From assembly GCA_903934295.1 (NCBI GenBank), contig CAIZNI010000065.1:1-64000 (forward strand): a stretch of 64,000 nt of DNA. Direction: 5' to 3'. This document shows positions 9,830 through 19,196 of this stretch, piece after piece; the stretch's first letter is position 1; each line of letters starts with the position of its first letter. Below the pieces are notes generated by a model, which was not told the DNA's origin, made no database searches, and saw nothing but the letters and a program-made list of their open reading frames with translations. This stretch comes from an uncultured beta proteobacterium (GTDB lineage: Bacteria; Pseudomonadota; Gammaproteobacteria; Burkholderiales; Burkholderiaceae_E). The translations under genes and the position numbers were made by a program.

Positions 9830-11350
9830 ATGATTACCCTCGACAATATGGCGCCGCTGATGTTCGGCAGCCTAGTCATCGTCATGCTGATCGGTTTTCC
9901 GGTCGCCTTTTCCCTGGCTGCTCTCGGACTGTTCTCGGGTCTCGTCGCCATCGAGCTGGGCTTCTTCCCGGCCCAGTACATGGCGAACCTGCCGCTGCGC
10001 ATCTTCGGCATCCTCTCCAACGATCTGCTGCTGGCGATTCCGTTCTTCACCTTCATGGGAGCCATCCTCGAGCGCTGCGGGCTCGCCGAGGACCTGCTCG
10101 AAGGCACGGGACAACTGTTCGGTACCCTGCCCGGGGGGCTCGCTTACGCCGTCATCGTGGTGGGCGCCATCCTGGGCGCGATCACCGGCACGGTGGCCGC
10201 GTCGGTCATCGCGATGGGCATGATCTCGCTGCCGATCATGATGCGCTATGGCTACAACATGCGACTGGCCACCGGTGTCATCGCGGCCTCGGGCACCATC
10301 ACCCAGGTCATTCCGCCCTCGCTCGTGCTGGTGGTGCTGGCCGATCAGATGGGCAAGTCGGTGGGTGACATGTACAAGGGCGCGATCGGTCCGTCGATCG
10401 CCCAGACGCTGATCTTCATCGCCTACATCTTCGTGCTGTCCAGGCTCAAGCCGCACTACATGCCGCCGCTGCCCCCCGAGGCGCGCACCATGACCGGCCG
10501 CCAGCTGTGGATGAAGGTGCTGTGGGGAATGGTTCCTTCGGTGGTGCTGATCTTCCTGGTCCTGGGCACCATTTTCATGGGACTGGCCACCCCGACCGAA
10601 GCCGGCGCGATGGGTGCGGTGGGGGCCATTGGCCTGGCGGCGCTGAACCGTCGACTGACCTGGCCGCTGGTCCGCCAGGGCATGGAGACGACCGCGCGAA
10701 TCACCGCGATGGTGATCTTCATCCTGATCGGCTCCACCGTCTTCTCGCTGGTGTTCCAGGGCGTCGACGGCGGCATCTGGATCGAACACATTCTGATGTC
10801 GATGACCGGCGGCACGGTGGTCGGCTTCCTGGTGGTGGTGAACCTGTTCGTCTTCTTCCTGGCCTTCTTCCTCGACTTCTTCGAGATCGCCTTCATCATC
10901 ATCCCGCTGCTCACCCCGGTGGCGGCCAAGCTGGGCATCGATCTGATCTGGTTCGGCGTCCTGCTGTGCGTGAACATGCAGACCTCCTTCATGCACCCGC
11001 CCTTCGGCTTTGCCTTGTTCTACCTGCGCGGCATCGCGCCCAAGGAAGTCAAGAGCTCCGACATCTACATGGGCGCCATACCCTGGGTCGTCCTGCAACT
11101 GATCCTGGTGGCGATCCTGATCTTCTGGCCGGGCATGGTGACCATGTGGCTCGACAAGGAGGTCGTGGTCGATCTGGACAAGGTCAAGATCGAGGTCCAG
11201 TCGGTCGATGAAGACGACGACGCGAAGTCGGGCAAGGGCGGCAGTGCCGACAAGCCCGAGGAAGAGGACCTGGGCAAGCAACTGCAGCGGCAGATGCTGG
11301 AGGACGCCCAGAAGCAACTGCAGGAAGACGCGCAGAAGGCGACCAAATAG
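9830..11350 (+). CDS. TRAP transporter large permease (DctM family) with charged C-terminal tail
   Basis: 506 residues, 12 or so membrane helices. Family patterns include IGFPVAFSLAALGLFSG near the N-terminus and IAMGMISLPIMMRYGYN plus GTITQVIPPSLVLVVLADQMG in the middle. The transport part ends near residue 440. About 65 further residues are hydrophilic and highly charged (EDDDAKSGKGG, then Gln/Glu-rich QLQRQMLEDAQKQLQED) and probably form a cytoplasmic tail with coiled-coil character. Members of the keto-acid/mannitol branch can have extended tails; its role is unknown to me. The bound substrate is judged from the TakP-like partner. Confidence 0.92.
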   Translation: MITLDNMAPLMFGSLVIVMLIGFPVAFSLAALGLFSGLVAIELGFFPAQYMANLPLRIFGILSNDLLLAIPFFTFMGAILERCGLAEDLLEGTGQLFGTLPGGLAYAVIVVGAILGAITGTVAASVIAMGMISLPIMMRYGYNMRLATGVIAASGTITQVIPPSLVLVVLADQMGKSVGDMYKGAIGPSIAQTLIFIAYIFVLSRLKPHYMPPLPPEARTMTGRQLWMKVLWGMVPSVVLIFLVLGTIFMGLATPTEAGAMGAVGAIGLAALNRRLTWPLVRQGMETTARITAMVIFILIGSTVFSLVFQGVDGGIWIEHILMSMTGGTVVGFLVVVNLFVFFLAFFLDFFEIAFIIIPLLTPVAAKLGIDLIWFGVLLCVNMQTSFMHPPFGFALFYLRGIAPKEVKSSDIYMGAIPWVVLQLILVAILIFWPGMVTMWLDKEVVVDLDKVKIEVQSVDEDDDAKSGKGGSADKPEEEDLGKQLQRQMLEDAQKQLQEDAQKATK

Positions 11351-11420
11351 CGCAGATCCCCTGCCTCCCCGCCGCACGGCGAGGAGGCTTCAGGCCTGCT
11401 CCCCGGTGGGTGGGCAGGCG

Positions 11421-11453
11421 AAAAAAAGGCCGCGTCGAGCGGCCTTTTCTTTT
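11421..11453. terminator. Bidirectional intrinsic terminator between TRAP genes
   Basis: AAAGGCCGC-GTCGA-GCGGCCTTT with an A-run on the left and a T-rich run (TTTTCTTTT) on the right. It can stop transcription from dctM (rightward) and from the convergent binding-protein gene (leftward). Confidence 0.9.
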
Positions 11454-11493
11454 CGAGCGGGGCGTGAGCCGCGCTCGGTTCAGGAACGGATCT

Positions 11494-12576
11494 TCAGCGG
11501 CGAACCGTCGCCATGAAGTCGTCGAAGGTGTTCTCGGTCACGCGGAACCAGGTCACCTGGTCGCGCTGGAAGCCGAAGTAGTGGTCATGCAGCTTCTTGA
11601 ACTCGGCGCTGGCGGCAGTGGTCTCGGCGTAGACCTCCTGGGTGGCCTTGTAGCAGGCTTCCAGCACCGGACGCGGGAAGGGCTTGAGAATCGTGCCACC
11701 CCCCACCAGGCGCTTGAGCGCCTGCGGGTTGCCGGCATCGTATTTCGAGAGCATGTAGGTGTTGCCCTCTTCGTTGGCCGCTTCCCAGGCCGCCCGGAAA
11801 TCGGGGGGCAGCGCGTCGAGCGCCTTCTGGTTGACGATGCTGTGCAGCGCCGGGCCACCTTCCCACCAGCCGGGGTAGTAGTAGAACTTGGCGACCTTGT
11901 TGAAGCCGAGCTTCTCGTCATCATAAGGACCGACCCATTCGGCCGCATCGATGGTGCCCTTTTCCAGCGCCGGATAGATGTCACCGGCGGCAATCTGCTG
12001 CGGGACTACGCCGAGCTTGGCCAGCACCCGGCCGGCAAAGCCCCCCACCCGGAACTTCAGGCCCTTCAGGTCGTCGACGGTGTTGATCTCCTTGCGGAAC
12101 CAGCCACCCATCTGCGCGCCGGTGTTGCCGTTCAGGAACGACACCACGCCCGACTTGCGCGCGAATTCATTGAAGATCTTCTCGCCGCCGCCGTGATGCC
12201 ACCAGGCGTTGTACTGGCGTGCATTCAGGCCGAAGGGGATCGCGGTGGCCACCGCCCAACTCGGCTCCTTGCCGAAGAAGTAGTACAACGCGGTGTGGCC
12301 GGCTTCGACGGTGCCGCTTTGCACCGCATCGAGGACCTGCAGGCCGGGGACGATCTCGCCAGCGGCATGCACGGTGATCTGGAACTTGTTGTTCGTGATC
12401 TGGGCGACGCGTTTGGCGACCACTTCCGCGGCGCCGTAGATGGTGTCCAGCGATTTGGGGAAGCTGGAGGCCAGACGCCAGCGCACGGTGGGCTGCGCGC
12501 GGACGATCGCGGGGGCGGCCAGCGCGCCGGCGGCGGCGCCGATACCGGCTTTGCCGAGGAAGTTACGACGTTGCAT
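11494..12576 (-). CDS. TRAP substrate-binding protein, TakP-like (alpha-keto acid type)
   Basis: 360 residues from the ATG at 12576 (MQRRNFLGKAG), preferred over an upstream in-frame start because AGGAG is 9 nt before it. The N-terminus is a twin-arginine-type signal (QRRNFLGKAGIGAAAGALAA) with cleavage near IVRAQ. The body closely follows the Rhodobacter TakP pattern: WRLASSFPKSLDT, AGEIVPGLQVLDAV, NTGAQMGGWFRKEINTVDDL, GDIYPALEKGTIDAAEWVGP, YYYPGWWEGG. TakP binds pyruvate and related 2-oxo acids with sodium, so 2-oxo acid uptake is the likely role, though the ligand is inferred. The gene is convergent to dctQM rather than in the same operon. Confidence 0.9.
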   Translation of the reverse strand: MQRRNFLGKAGIGAAAGALAAPAIVRAQPTVRWRLASSFPKSLDTIYGAAEVVAKRVAQITNNKFQITVHAAGEIVPGLQVLDAVQSGTVEAGHTALYYFFGKEPSWAVATAIPFGLNARQYNAWWHHGGGEKIFNEFARKSGVVSFLNGNTGAQMGGWFRKEINTVDDLKGLKFRVGGFAGRVLAKLGVVPQQIAAGDIYPALEKGTIDAAEWVGPYDDEKLGFNKVAKFYYYPGWWEGGPALHSIVNQKALDALPPDFRAAWEAANEEGNTYMLSKYDAGNPQALKRLVGGGTILKPFPRPVLEACYKATQEVYAETTAASAEFKKLHDHYFGFQRDQVTWFRVTENTFDDFMATVRR

Positions 12577-12693
12577 GAAAGACATCTCCTGATTGACTCT
12601 GTTTTGAGAACACAAACCGCAAGACTATAGGCGCTGCACGAGCACCTTCCAATCAGTGGTAACCCGGCCTGTGCGCCCGGGCTTCGCCGTGAT

Positions 12694-14088
12694 TCAGGCC
12701 AGCCGCGCTCGTGCCCGGGCGATCGCCGCCAGCACCTGCGCCGGCGCGGTGCCACCGACATGGTTGCGAGCCGATACCGAGCCGTCCAGCGTCAGTGACT
12801 CAAAGACGTCCGGGCCGATCTCGGCGGCGAACTGCCGCAGTTCCTCCAGCGGCAACTCCGACAGATCGAGGCCGCGTCCGGCCGCATGACGAACCGCACG
12901 CGCCACCGCTTCATGGGCATCGCGAAACGGCAGGCCCTGGCGCACCAGGTAGTCGGCGAGATCGGTGGCGGTCGAAAACCCTTCGGCCGCGGCCTGGCGC
13001 ATGCGTTCGGTGCGAACCTCGATGCCCGGCATCATGTCGGCGAAGATGCGCAGGGTTTCGTGCAGGGTGTCCACCGTGTCGAACAGCGGCTCCTTGTCTT
13101 CCTGGTTGTCCTTGTTGTAGGCCAGTGGCTGGCCCTTCATCAGCATCAGCAATGCCATCAGGTGGCCGGTGACCCGCCCGCTCTTGCCGCGGGCGAGTTC
13201 CGGCACATCGGGGTTTTTTTTCTGCGGCATGATCGAGGAGCCGGTGCAGAACCGGTCGGGCAGGTCGATGAAGCCGACCCGCGGGGACATCCACAGAACC
13301 AGTTCCTCGGACAGGCGCGACACATGGGTCATGACCAGGGCCGCTGCCGCACAGAATTCGATCGCGAAGTCGCGGTCCGAGACGGCGTCGAGCGAGTTCT
13401 CGCAGACGCCGTCAAAGCCCAGCGCGCGCGCCACCCGCTCGCGATCGATCGGATAACTCGTGCCCGCCAGGGCGGCGGCACCCAGCGGCAGGCGATTGAC
13501 GCGGCGGCGGCAGTCGGCCATGCGGTCAGCGTCGCGGGAAAACATCTCGACGTAGGCCATCAGGTGATGACCGAAGGTAACCGGCTGCGCGACCTGCAGA
13601 TGGGTGAAGCCGGGCATGATCGTCCCGGCATGGCGTTCGGCCAGATCGATCAGCGAGCGCTGCAGATCACCGAGCAGCCGCGCGGTGATGTCGATCTGGG
13701 CGCGCAGCCACAGGCGGATGTCGGTGGCCACCTGGTCATTGCGCGAGCGCGCGGTGTGCAGGCGCTTGCCGGCGTCGCCCGCCAGATCGGTCAGCCGCTT
13801 CTCGATGTTCAGGTGAACGTCTTCCAGGTCGAGCTGCCAGCGAAAGGAGCCGTCCTCGATCTCGGCGCGGATGCGGGCCATGCCGTTGCTGATGGCGTCG
13901 AGATCGACCCGCGACAGAATGCCGCAGGCTTCGAGCATTTCGGCATGCGCGAGCGAGCCCTGTATGTCGTACAGCGCCAGTCGATGGTCGAAGCCCACCG
14001 AGGCGGTGTAGCGTTTGACGAGTTCGGACACCGGCTCTGAAAAGCGGCCCGACCATGCTTGCGTTTTCTTGGCGAATTGATCTGTCAT
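12694..14088 (-). CDS. argH: Argininosuccinate lyase
   Basis: 464 residues, normal for ArgH, the last enzyme of arginine synthesis (argininosuccinate to arginine plus fumarate). The fumarase/aspartase superfamily signature is present as [15 protein letters not shown], with the flexible active-site loop serine. The N-terminus [19 protein letters not shown] matches the family start. Frames remain open upstream of this ATG, but they overlap the divergent kinase and carry no homology. The position next to the algZ/algR/hem genes is the same as in Pseudomonas, where argH is divergent from fimS/algZ. Confidence 0.96.
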   Translation of the reverse strand: MTDQFAKKTQAWSGRFSEPVSELVKRYTASVGFDHRLALYDIQGSLAHAEMLEACGILSRVDLDAISNGMARIRAEIEDGSFRWQLDLEDVHLNIEKRLTDLAGDAGKRLHTARSRNDQVATDIRLWLRAQIDITARLLGDLQRSLIDLAERHAGTIMPGFTHLQVAQPVTFGHHLMAYVEMFSRDADRMADCRRRVNRLPLGAAALAGTSYPIDRERVARALGFDGVCENSLDAVSDRDFAIEFCAAAALVMTHVSRLSEELVLWMSPRVGFIDLPDRFCTGSSIMPQKKNPDVPELARGKSGRVTGHLMALLMLMKGQPLAYNKDNQEDKEPLFDTVDTLHETLRIFADMMPGIEVRTERMRQAAAEGFSTATDLADYLVRQGLPFRDAHEAVARAVRHAAGRGLDLSELPLEELRQFAAEIGPDVFESLTLDGSVSARNHVGGTAPAQVLAAIARARARLA

Positions 14089-14193
14089 AATCTTCCGATT
14101 ATAGAGGGCGTTCGTTGCCATGCCGGTCCGGCCCGGGCGCAGCCAGGCTGTGGTGGCGCCAGCGACAGTCCTGTCTTCACTCCCAGAGGGGCA

Positions 14194-15387
14194 ATGCCGC
14201 CGGTCAATCCGCCCACCGCTTCCGGTTCCGATGCCCTCGGCACGCCGCCCGCCGGCGAAGCGGGCGCCGCCGCGCCAGTGTCGCCGGGAGCCCCCGCACC
14301 GGTCGATTCGAGCCCGATCGGGCGCCGGCTCTCCGACGGAGCGCTGATCCCGGTCATCCCCGACTGCTGCAACATCGGCATCCTTGCGCGCATCCTGGTG
14401 CCGCTCAATCTGGCGGCCCTGCTGATGGCGGCGCTGATCGGGTCGGGCGCGAGCGATGTGCTGATGCGGGCCTTGTCGATCGCTGCCGTGCTCGAACCGA
14501 TCGCCATCGCGTCGGTGGTGGCGTTGTGTGGCACGCGGCGCCTGGTCAGCGGGCAATCGGCGGCGGTCCAGTGGTGCGCGGGTCTCGCGGTGCCGATGGT
14601 GATCACGGTGGTGGCCAGCGCGATCTCGGCCCGCTACGCACCGTCCGATGTCCCACTCCCGTCGCTGGCCGCCATGCTGCTGGTGCGGGCGCTGGCCGCC
14701 GCGGTGGTCTGCGCGATCATCTTCGAGTACTTCCGGCTTCGCACCCTGTCGCTGGCGCCCTCGCTGACCGAAGCCCGTCTGCAGGCCCTGCAGGCGCGCA
14801 TCCGGCCGCACTTCCTGTTCAACAGCCTGAACACCGTTCTCGGCCTGATGCGCGGCGATCCGCGGCGCGCCGAGTACACACTGGAAAACCTCGCCGACCT
14901 GTTTCGCGTCTTCATGCGCGATACCCGCGAACTGGTGCCGCTCGATGAGGAAATCGTCACCTGCCAGCAGTACATCGCCATCGAGGAGCTTCGGCTGGGC
15001 GATCGCCTGCGCGTGAACTGGCTGCTCGAGGAGATGCCGCGTGACGCGCTCTTGCCGTCGCTGCTGCTGCAACCGCTGATCGAAAACGCGGTGCACCACG
15101 GCATCGAACCGCGCACCGAGCCGGGCCTGGTGTCGGTGCGGGTGGGTCGCTCGGGCGAGCGGGTAGTGGTCGAAATCCTCAATCCCCTGGCTGAGCACGC
15201 GCCGGCGAGACCTGGCAACCACATGGCGCTCTCCAACATTCGGGAGCGCCTGATGCTGTTGTACGATATGGAGGCGGAACTCAAGACCGACACGACGAGT
15301 GGTCAGTTCCGGGTCCAGATGGCTTTTCCTTACCGCAAAGAGAGGCGACGCAGAGATGTCCGACGCCATTTCAATCCTTATCGTTGA
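14194..15387 (+). CDS. algZ: LytS/AlgZ-type membrane sensor histidine kinase
   Basis: 397 residues from the ATG at 14194 ([16 protein letters not shown]), preceded by GAGGGG; upstream frame extension would overlap argH. A Pro/Ala-rich cytoplasmic N-terminus (1-50) leads to four hydrophobic segments (about 60-170), then the His_kinase domain with H206 in [12 protein letters not shown] and the N-box [16 protein letters not shown]. It belongs to the unorthodox AlgZ/FimS family that works with AlgR. The 3' end overlaps algR by 32 nt. In Pseudomonas the pair controls alginate and twitching; the targets here are unknown. Confidence 0.88.
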   Translation: MPPVNPPTASGSDALGTPPAGEAGAAAPVSPGAPAPVDSSPIGRRLSDGALIPVIPDCCNIGILARILVPLNLAALLMAALIGSGASDVLMRALSIAAVLEPIAIASVVALCGTRRLVSGQSAAVQWCAGLAVPMVITVVASAISARYAPSDVPLPSLAAMLLVRALAAAVVCAIIFEYFRLRTLSLAPSLTEARLQALQARIRPHFLFNSLNTVLGLMRGDPRRAEYTLENLADLFRVFMRDTRELVPLDEEIVTCQQYIAIEELRLGDRLRVNWLLEEMPRDALLPSLLLQPLIENAVHHGIEPRTEPGLVSVRVGRSGERVVVEILNPLAEHAPARPGNHMALSNIRERLMLLYDMEAELKTDTTSGQFRVQMAFPYRKERRRRDVRRHFNPYR

Positions 15388-16156
15388 CGACGAACCGGTC
15401 GCCCGTTCGCGTTTGCGCGAATTGCTGGCCGATCTGGCGCCCGATTTCCCTCACCGGGTCGTCGGTGAGGCGGCCAACGCGCCGGAAGCCTTGTCCCAGA
15501 TCGATCTGTACCAGCCACAGGTGGTTCTGCTCGATGTCCAGATGCCCGGCATGACCGGCATCGAACTGGCGCGTCACGTGTCCGCCAGGGCGGCCTCTTC
15601 CGAGACACCGCGGGCCATGCCGCTCGTCATTTTCGTGACCGCCTTCGAAGAGTTTGCCGTCGATGCGTTCGAGGTGCGGGCCATCGATTACCTGCTCAAG
15701 CCGGTGCGTGCCCAGCGCCTGCTCGATGCGCTCAAGCGGGCCGTCACACGCCTGCCGTCCGACCAGATCGAGGCCATCGACCAGCTGGCGCGCGCCACCA
15801 ACACCCGCCGCCGGCACCTGAGCGTTCACGAGCGCGGTCGCGTGATCCTCGTGCCCCTCGAGCAGGTGATCTATCTCAAGGCCGAACTCAAGTACATCAC
15901 CGTGCGCACGCGCGAGCGCGAGTTTCTGATCGAGGAGTCGCTGACCTCGCTCGAAGAGGAATTCATCGACCGCTTCGTGCGCATCCATCGCAACGCACTG
16001 GTCGCCCGGCCCTCGATCGCCGGTTTCGAGCGCGTCACGCCCACCGGTGAGGACGACGCCGGGGATCCCTACTGGCAGGTGGTTCTGCGCGACATTGCCG
16101 AGCGTTTGCCGGTCAGCCGTCGCCAGTGGTCCACCGTCAAGAATCTGGTGACCTGA
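15356..16156 (+). CDS. algR: LytTR-family response regulator (AlgR-like)
   Basis: 266 residues. The receiver domain (about 1-130) has the acid pair in ILIVDDEP and phosphoacceptor D60 in LLDVQMPG, plus the K in YLLKPV. The C-terminal LytTR DNA-binding domain starts near 160 ([20 protein letters not shown]) and ends in [10 protein letters not shown]...VSRRQW. The start at 15356 ([14 protein letters not shown]) overlaps the kinase gene by 32 nt, so translation is probably coupled. The stop codon is directly followed by the hemC ATG, tying this two-component system to heme genes. Confidence 0.92.
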   Translation: MSDAISILIVDDEPVARSRLRELLADLAPDFPHRVVGEAANAPEALSQIDLYQPQVVLLDVQMPGMTGIELARHVSARAASSETPRAMPLVIFVTAFEEFAVDAFEVRAIDYLLKPVRAQRLLDALKRAVTRLPSDQIEAIDQLARATNTRRRHLSVHERGRVILVPLEQVIYLKAELKYITVRTREREFLIEESLTSLEEEFIDRFVRIHRNALVARPSIAGFERVTPTGEDDAGDPYWQVVLRDIAERLPVSRRQWSTVKNLVT

Positions 16157-17122
16157 ATGACCGTTTCCGTGTCGCCGGCGCCGCTCGATGCGCCGCGCCG
16201 GCTGGTGATCGCCTCGCGCGAAAGCCGACTGGCCATGTGGCAGGCCCTGCATGTCCAGGCCCTGCTTACCACCCGGTATCCGGGCTGCGAAGTGGTGATC
16301 CTGGGCATGACGACCGAAGGCGACCGTGTGCTGGACCGGGCGCTGTCCGAAATTGGCGGCAAGGGCCTGTTCACCAAGGAACTCGAGGTCGCCATGCTGC
16401 AAGGCCGGGCCGACCTCGCGGTGCACTCGCTCAAGGATGTGCCGATGCAGTTGCCCGAGGACTTCGCACTGGCGGCCGTGTTGCCCCGCGAGGATCCCCG
16501 CGACGCCTTCGTGTCCAACGATTACGCCAGTCTCGAGGCGCTGCCGGCGGGTGCCCGGGTCGGCACCTCGAGCCTGCGGCGGGCGGCGCTCATCCGTCGG
16601 CGTTTCCCGTCGCTGGTGGTCGATCCGCTGCGCGGCAATCTCGACACCCGTCTGGCCAAGCTCGACCGCGGTGAATACGCCGCCATCGTGCTGGCCGCGG
16701 CGGGTCTGAAGCGGCTGGGCCTGGCCGATCGCATCCGGGCCATCGTGCCCGAGACCGACAGCCTGCCGGCCGCCGGTCAGGGCGCCCTGGGCATCGAATG
16801 CCTGGCGGCACGCACCGATGTCGCCGGCTGGGTCGGTGCGCTGGCGCACGCCCCGACCTGGGCGCAGGTCAGCGCCGAGCGCATGCTCTCGCGCGTTCTG
16901 GGCGGCAGCTGCCGGGTTCCGCTGGCCGCCTACTGCGTGGCCCGTCCCGAGGGCGGGCTGCGGCTGCGCGCCTGTGTGGCCAGTGTCGATGGTGTGCAAC
17001 TGCTGCAGGCCGAGGGTGTGTGCGACGAGGCCGACATCGACAGCGCCGAAGTTCTGGGCAACCGCGTCGCCCAGCAGCTCTCGGACATGGGCGCGCGCGA
17101 ACTGCTGGCCTTGCCGGCCTGA
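16157..17122 (+). CDS. hemC: Porphobilinogen deaminase (hydroxymethylbilane synthase)
   Basis: 321 residues. It joins four porphobilinogens into hydroxymethylbilane for heme. Conserved blocks: [13 protein letters not shown] at the N-terminus, [31 protein letters not shown] and the dipyrromethane-cofactor cysteine C252 in [13 protein letters not shown]. The ATG follows the algR stop without a gap. hemD, hemX and hemY follow in the same direction, so the run from algZ to hemY probably forms one transcription unit, perhaps with internal promoters. Confidence 0.97.
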   Translation: MTVSVSPAPLDAPRRLVIASRESRLAMWQALHVQALLTTRYPGCEVVILGMTTEGDRVLDRALSEIGGKGLFTKELEVAMLQGRADLAVHSLKDVPMQLPEDFALAAVLPREDPRDAFVSNDYASLEALPAGARVGTSSLRRAALIRRRFPSLVVDPLRGNLDTRLAKLDRGEYAAIVLAAAGLKRLGLADRIRAIVPETDSLPAAGQGALGIECLAARTDVAGWVGALAHAPTWAQVSAERMLSRVLGGSCRVPLAAYCVARPEGGLRLRACVASVDGVQLLQAEGVCDEADIDSAEVLGNRVAQQLSDMGARELLALPA

Positions 17123-17189
17123 AACGTCCAGGGGCCGAGCCGGGCACGCAGCGCGTCGTTCCGGATCGTCGCCCGGCCGCCGCCTCCCC

Positions 17190-17960
17190 GTGGCCCGCGT
17201 CATTCTGACCCAGCCCAGTCCGCGTGTCGGCGCGGTAGCGGCTGCATTGCGCGACCGCGGTCATGAGGTGCTCGAGATGCCGGTGCGCCGGCTGCTTCCC
17301 CTGACCGACGAACCGGCGGTGCGGCAGGTGCTGGGGCAGATCAGCCGCTTCGACTGGGTGATCTTTTGCAGCCCCGGATCGGTCCAGTCCGCCTGGGCGG
17401 CGGTTCCGCGGCCCTGGCCGACGTCCACCGGCGTGGCGGTCGTGGGGCCCGGAACCGGGGCGGTGCTGCAAGCCCTGGCGGGCGATTCCTTCGGCCCCTC
17501 GCATCCGCCGCTCAGTCCCCGTCAGCCCCCTTTCGATGCTGCCGCGCTCATGCGGGAAGCGCCTTTTGTCCGGCCGAAGGGTCTGCGAATCCTGGTGGTG
17601 CGCGGTGAGACCGGGCGCGAGGACTGGATCGAGTCGCTGCGCGCGGCGGGGGCGGAGGTCGAGCGCGTCGCGGTTCATCGCAGCGAGCCCACGGCGCTGC
17701 CAGCGGCTGCCGTGACGTTGGCGCGGCGCTGGCTCGAGGAGGGGGCGGTGCGGCCGGTTTTCTGTCTTTTCACCGCCGGGGATGCGATCGAGGGCTTGAG
17801 CGCAGCCCTGCCGATGGCGGGACGCGACCGGGCTTGCGCGCTTGCCGTGCATCCCAGACTGGCTCTTGCGTTGCACAAATGCGGATGGTTGCGCGCCGGT
17901 GTGATCGAACCGGGTGAGACTGGGCTGCTGGCCGCGATAGAATCCGGCCCGACGCCCTGA
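17190..17960 (+). CDS. hemD: Uroporphyrinogen-III synthase
   Basis: 256 residues from a GTG at 17190 (VARVILTQPSPRVGAVA). HemD proteins are weakly conserved; here the evidence is the opening ILTQP, the pattern DWVIFCSPGSVQSAW, a two-lobed organisation and the place after hemC. It closes hydroxymethylbilane to uroporphyrinogen III. No clear Shine-Dalgarno sequence precedes the GTG and the frame is open upstream, so the exact start is uncertain. Confidence 0.85.
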   Translation: MARVILTQPSPRVGAVAAALRDRGHEVLEMPVRRLLPLTDEPAVRQVLGQISRFDWVIFCSPGSVQSAWAAVPRPWPTSTGVAVVGPGTGAVLQALAGDSFGPSHPPLSPRQPPFDAAALMREAPFVRPKGLRILVVRGETGREDWIESLRAAGAEVERVAVHRSEPTALPAAAVTLARRWLEEGAVRPVFCLFTAGDAIEGLSAALPMAGRDRACALAVHPRLALALHKCGWLRAGVIEPGETGLLAAIESGPTP

Positions 17961-17977
17961 TTTTCGGTGTCGTCATG

Positions 17978-17999
17978 ACCGCTCGTTTTTGCGAGCGGT
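17978..17999. other. Hairpin between hemD and hemX
   Basis: ACCGCTCG-TTTTTG-CGAGCGGT, a perfect 8-bp stem with a T-rich loop, 18 nt after the hemD stop. No T-tract follows, so it may act as an mRNA processing or stability element rather than a terminator. Confidence 0.45.
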
Positions 18000-18039
18000 T
18001 CGCCTCCCGATCCGGCGCAACTGTTTCCTTCGCGAGTGT

Positions 18040-19149
18040 GTGTTGCCGCAGCCCCAGCCCTCCGATCCGTCGCCGAGCCCGCCAGCGAGCCCTGTCTCAC
18101 CGTCTCTGACGGGGGCCGCCGCCGGACGCTTGCGAGGCGTGGGTGGTCTGGCCACCGTGGCCGCGCTGATCCTGGGCGCGGTTTCCCTGGTGACGGCGGT
18201 GGCACTGTGGCAGCGCGCCGAATCCATTGCCCAGGAGGCGGCGCGGCGGCTGCAGGCCGGCGATGTGCGCGTGACCCAGTTGGAAGGTCAGCTCAAGCAG
18301 ACCCAGGACCAGAGTCGCGACCTGCAGGCCCGCTCCGGCGTTCTCGAGAGCAAGCTGACCGAGGCGCTGGGTCAGCAGGCGCAGCTCGAGCGGATGTACC
18401 GCGACATCGCGCAGGACTCGATCGACACCGTGCTGGCCGACGTCGAGAGCGCGGTGGCCATCGCGTCGCAGCAACTCGCGATCAGCGGCAACGTCCAGGG
18501 TGCGCTGGCGGCGCTGGCCGATGCCGATGGCCGGCTGGCTCGCATCCGCCAGCCGCAGGCGATCGGCATGCGACGGCTCCTGCAGCGCGACATCGATCGT
18601 CTCAAGGCATTGCCGGTGGTGGACCTGATCGGGCTGGCGCTGCGACTGGACGCGGTCACCGCCAGCATCGACCAACTGCCTTTGCTCTCTGCGGTCACGC
18701 CGGCTGTCGAGGGTGCGGGTTCGCGGCCGGCGGCCGCGGCGCGGGCACCGGGTTTCAGCCTCGAGGGCCTGGCCTCCAGCGGGCGACGGGGCCTCGATTC
18801 CCTGCTGGCCGAATTGTCGCAACTGTTCCGGGTCAATCGCGTCGATTCGCCCGATGCGCTTTTGCTGGCGCCGGAGCAGCAATATTTCGTCCGGGAAAAC
18901 CTGCGCCTGATGCTGCTGTCGGCGCGGCTGTCGTTGCTGTCGCGCCTCGAACCGGTGTTCCGCAACGATCTCGAGCGCGCGGTCGGGTTGCTGGGCAGCC
19001 AGTACGACCGGCAACAGCGCTCGGTCGTCAACACCGTCGCCACGCTGCGCCAGCTTCAGACGGCGCGAATTGCGCTTGAACTGCCCTCGTTGGGCGACAC
19101 GCTGGCGGCGGTGCGCACGGCGCGGGCGGCCCGCGAGGTCGCCCAATGA
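18040..19149 (+). CDS. hemX: HemX-like membrane protein of the heme operon
   Basis: About 369 residues. A Pro/Ser-rich N-terminus (about 1-27) is followed by one membrane helix (LATVAALILGAVSLVTAVALW), a coiled-coil stretch (EAARRLQAGDVRVTQLEGQLKQ and on) and a long soluble domain typical of the HemX family. It lacks the SAM-binding methyltransferase motifs suggested by its old name, uroporphyrinogen-III methyltransferase; the role is unproven, probably a membrane scaffold in heme synthesis. The start is unclear: the GTG at 18040 is given, a TTG at 17989 would add 17 residues. Confidence 0.8.
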   Translation: MLPQPQPSDPSPSPPASPVSPSLTGAAAGRLRGVGGLATVAALILGAVSLVTAVALWQRAESIAQEAARRLQAGDVRVTQLEGQLKQTQDQSRDLQARSGVLESKLTEALGQQAQLERMYRDIAQDSIDTVLADVESAVAIASQQLAISGNVQGALAALADADGRLARIRQPQAIGMRRLLQRDIDRLKALPVVDLIGLALRLDAVTASIDQLPLLSAVTPAVEGAGSRPAAAARAPGFSLEGLASSGRRGLDSLLAELSQLFRVNRVDSPDALLLAPEQQYFVRENLRLMLLSARLSLLSRLEPVFRNDLERAVGLLGSQYDRQQRSVVNTVATLRQLQTARIALELPSLGDTLAAVRTARAAREVAQ

Positions 19150-19196
19150 GGTGCGTGGCCGGTCCGGCCATGGGCCGGCGCTAGGCGAGGGCGGCG

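Noticed and set aside
14089-15369. Extension of the argH frame by about 430 codons upstream
   Set aside because: ArgH has its normal length and N-terminus from 14088; the extension lies antisense to the LytS-type kinase and has no homology.
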